Translations under genes and position numbers: made by a program
In this document: positions 63,797-64,000 of the stretch, piece after piece
Layout of the letters: each line of letters opens with the position of its first letter
Position numbering within the stretch: position 1 is the stretch's first letter
The notes under the pieces: generated by a model
Database searches by the model: none
What the model saw: only the letters and a program-made list of their open reading frames with translations
What the model was told of the DNA's origin: nothing
Assembly (NCBI RefSeq): GCF_030814475.1
Contig: NZ_JAUSVF010000001.1
Coordinates: forward strand, 1,819,001-1,883,000
From: Pararhizobium capsulatum DSM 1112
Lineage (GTDB): Bacteria > Pseudomonadota > Alphaproteobacteria > Rhizobiales > Rhizobiaceae
Length of the DNA: 64,000 nucleotides
Reading direction: 5' to 3'

Positions 63797-64000
63797 ATGA
63801 CATCAACTCAGTTTCTCAAGGACAATCCCTTGAACGAGCAGAGACCGACCCCAAGACAATCCAAGTGGATGTTTGGTGCAGATTGGCCCGGTAAACGGTG
63901 CCTCGCCAAGACACGTGCCGGATACCTTTGCCAAAAGCCTGCACTGAAAGGGAGAACCCGCTGCCAACTGCATGGCGGACGAGCGGGCGCGCCGACCGGG
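63797..64000 (+). CDS. HGG-motif zinc-finger-like protein, cut by window end
   Basis: ATG 63797 opens a frame that remains open to the window end (68 codons). The segment KRCLAKTRAGYLCQKPALKG with RTRCQLHGGRAGAPTG has three cysteines and one histidine in the pattern of short HGGxxTGP zinc-finger proteins, frequent in prophages and mobile islands of alphaproteobacteria. The ribosome binding site is weak. The rest of the gene is outside the window. Confidence 0.65.
   Translation, partial: MTSTQFLKDNPLNEQRPTPRQSKWMFGADWPGKRCLAKTRAGYLCQKPALKGRTRCQLHGGRAGAPTG

Noticed and set aside
1..64000. CRISPR arrays, rRNA genes, riboswitches
   Set aside because: No regularly spaced repeats, rRNA stretches or recognisable riboswitch cores were seen on either strand.

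Overview
The window reads as chromosomal DNA of a Rhizobiaceae bacterium, most likely Agrobacterium or a close Rhizobium relative. The grounds are two RopA-type porins, a single Rsh (RelA/SpoT) next to rpoZ, the run acpS-lepB-rnc-era, a long-form AMP nucleosidase, an ETF-ubiquinone oxidoreductase, and high-GC coding typical of the group. No species can be fixed from sequence alone.

Region 1 (1-18.9 kb) is core: aminopeptidase N (cut by the window edge), two transporters, two microproteins, a type-4-like uracil-DNA glycosylase, a YegD-like Hsp70, ETF-QO, a VapBC pair, DoxX, a lipid kinase, a lipid-linked-sugar cluster (polyprenol-phosphate glycosyltransferase, ArnT-like transferase, flippase-like protein), AMP nucleosidase and porin ropA.

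Region 2 (18.9-28.6 kb) is a low-GC island between two porin genes that are nearly identical over about 1 kb. It holds a tyrosine integrase, a serine recombinase with a possible res site, very small genes (HTH and basic proteins), several gene fossils (signal peptide, HNH nuclease, winged helix), and a replication-like module: an AT-rich segment enclosed by a ~39-bp inverted repeat, a highly structured leader, and an intact ~802-residue protein that joins an SF2-type helicase to a C-terminal archaeo-eukaryotic-type primase (AEP) domain. Small exported and membrane proteins close the island. I consider this module the best candidate for an undescribed system: a cryptic primase-helicase replicon whose Rep start is buried in RNA structure.

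Region 3 (28.8-54 kb) is core again: the second porin (frameshifted near its 3' end), hydrolase, lytic transglycosylase, dapA-smpB, a NYN-domain protein, rpoZ, rsh, DUF2062, acpS, lepB-rnc, era, glutathionyl-hydroquinone reductase, tex, and a translationally coupled polysaccharide cluster (flippase and two GT4 enzymes) facing a GH10 glycosidase with a frameshifted partner.

Region 4 (54.2-64 kb) begins at tRNA-Ser(GCU) and looks accessory: orphan hypotheticals, an IS1182-like element with recognisable ends and target duplication, an XRE regulator paired with a conserved protein of unknown function, exported proteins, fragments, and a zinc-finger-like gene cut by the window end.
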